This document shows, one piece after another, positions 63,447 to 64,000 of a stretch of 64,000 nucleotides of DNA. The DNA comes from Sphingobium sp. B2D3C (lineage in GTDB: Bacteria > Pseudomonadota > Alphaproteobacteria > Sphingomonadales > Sphingomonadaceae): assembly GCF_025961835.1 (NCBI RefSeq), contig NZ_JAOQOK010000001.1, positions 3,100,001 through 3,164,000 on the forward strand, written 5' to 3'. The notes under the pieces were generated by a model. It saw only the letters and a program-made list of their open reading frames with translations. It was not told the DNA's origin and ran no database searches. Each line of letters begins with the position of its first letter. Within the stretch, counting starts at the first letter, position 1. Both the position numbers and the translations under genes were made by a program.

Positions 63447-64000
63447 ATGTCCCTTGTGTCGTCTCAATCATCCTATGCACCCCGGACCCGCTATGCGGCC
63501 CGGCGGTCACCGGGCGCGCTGGCAGCGGCCATTGCCTTTAATGGCGGGCTCATCGGGCTGTTGATCGCCTTGCCGGCCACACATTATCTGAGGCCCGCAC
63601 CGACCCCTCCCATTGATGTACGGTTCGTGCCGACCGCTCCGTTGCCGCCGCCCGTCACACCGGAGCCGGACGCGAAAGTGGAGACTCAGCCGGCTCGCCC
63701 GCTCGATACGCCACGCGACCCGGTGAGGGTCGATCCGCAAATCAACCTCGGCACCATGACCGATTTGACGACGAAGCCCTACCCGCCTTTGCCTGACCCG
63801 GATGCCGGCAAGACCATCGTCACGCCGCCCGCTGCGCCAGTCATCGTGCCCGCTCAGCCGGATGCGCGGTTTGCTGACCGGTTTCGCCCGCCTTATCCGC
63901 CCGCCATGCAGCGCGAAGGGCGCGAGGGCAGCGTCACGGTGCGGGTCAGCATCGACGAGCGTGGACGGGTGACCGCGGTCGAGCAGGTCCGCGCGAGCGA
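63447..64000 (+). CDS. tonB: Energy transducer TonB (cut by the window end)
   Basis: The visible 184 residues show a short cytoplasmic N-terminus and one membrane helix (about residues 24-44). A periplasmic Pro-rich spacer follows (PTPPIDVRFVPTAPLPPP and more). The C-terminal TonB domain begins FRPPYPPAMQREGREGSVTV and continues to the window end. TonB, with ExbB/ExbD, powers TonB-dependent outer-membrane receptors. TAGGAGAGG precedes the ATG. Confidence 0.9.
   Translation, partial: MSLVSSQSSYAPRTRYAARRSPGALAAAIAFNGGLIGLLIALPATHYLRPAPTPPIDVRFVPTAPLPPPVTPEPDAKVETQPARPLDTPRDPVRVDPQINLGTMTDLTTKPYPPLPDPDAGKTIVTPPAAPVIVPAQPDARFADRFRPPYPPAMQREGREGSVTVRVSIDERGRVTAVEQVRAS

Noticed and set aside
61650..63467. 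Minus-strand frame of about 600 codons over nadE and gltX
   Set aside because: The residue composition is typical of a shadow frame, whereas gltX and nadE motifs on the plus strand are unambiguous.

Overview
The window is GC-rich bacterial chromosome, densely packed on both strands, with many 1-4 base stop/start overlaps. The gene content points to an alphaproteobacterium of the Sphingomonadaceae (Sphingobium/Sphingomonas/Novosphingobium type). The pointers are a carotenoid hydroxylase (crtZ), a TorF-type porin, a PEPxxWA-type sorted protein, acetoacetyl-CoA reductase, a ligase-associated exonuclease/ATP-dependent ligase pair, and CCGTTCGTG-ended intergenic palindromes. The genus assignment is inference. 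No rRNA, tRNA, CRISPR array, insertion sequence or prophage was recognised; almost everything is core metabolism, envelope biogenesis and quality control.

Layout. 1-411: end of a CcdA antitoxin and a CcdB toxin gene. 442-4594: tldD, divergent from a ligase-associated MBL-fold exonuclease and ATP-dependent DNA ligase. 4610-9703: a TlpA-like thioredoxin lipoprotein, divergent from argH and a small lipoprotein, then a perfect 28-bp palindrome and pepN. 9728-13321: a minus-strand Mla-type lipid transport operon (STAS-MlaE permease, MlaF ATPase, MlaD, auxiliary lipoprotein). 13414-18230: a HAD phosphatase, then lgt-midA-pgeF on the minus strand, crtZ and a periplasmic cyclophilin. 18361-22026: TorF porin, metC and sseA, and queF. 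22047-27382: HerA-like ATPase, DegP protease and HflK/HflC. 27507-32844: Mrp, an orphan Mo-hydroxylase large subunit and ferrochelatase, then phbB and a ribbon-helix-helix protein.

32873-45404: adenosine kinase, EI24 protein, lipoprotein, Rnk-like factor, an unusual membrane-linked trypsin-like protein divergent from ada, a Pro/Ala-rich membrane protein, priA, fructose-6-phosphate aldolase, and the conserved LpoA-like/rsmI/yraN group. 45496-48777: gshB, dedA, xerC, NUDIX and bolA. 48828-54645: a J-domain protein, an Hsp70-like ATPase without a substrate-binding domain, CobS, a PEP-CTERM gene on the other strand, and CobT. 54966-64000: aspartate aminotransferase, split pabB/pabC, an NnrU protein, a tiny membrane protein, prs, nadE-gltX, and a TonB gene cut by the window end behind an AT-rich palindrome.

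Functional themes are envelope and protein quality control (Mla, Lgt, HflKC, DegP, a second trypsin-like protein, cyclophilin, LpoA-like, TlpA), DNA repair (exonuclease/ligase, Ada, PriA, XerC) and cofactor metabolism (NAD, glutathione, heme, aminodeoxychorismate, queuosine). The best candidate for an under-described system is the zinc-motif J-protein / Hsp70-like / CobS / CobT cluster. It has no cobalamin genes around it and looks more like a chaperone-type AAA+/VWA machine than a cobaltochelatase.
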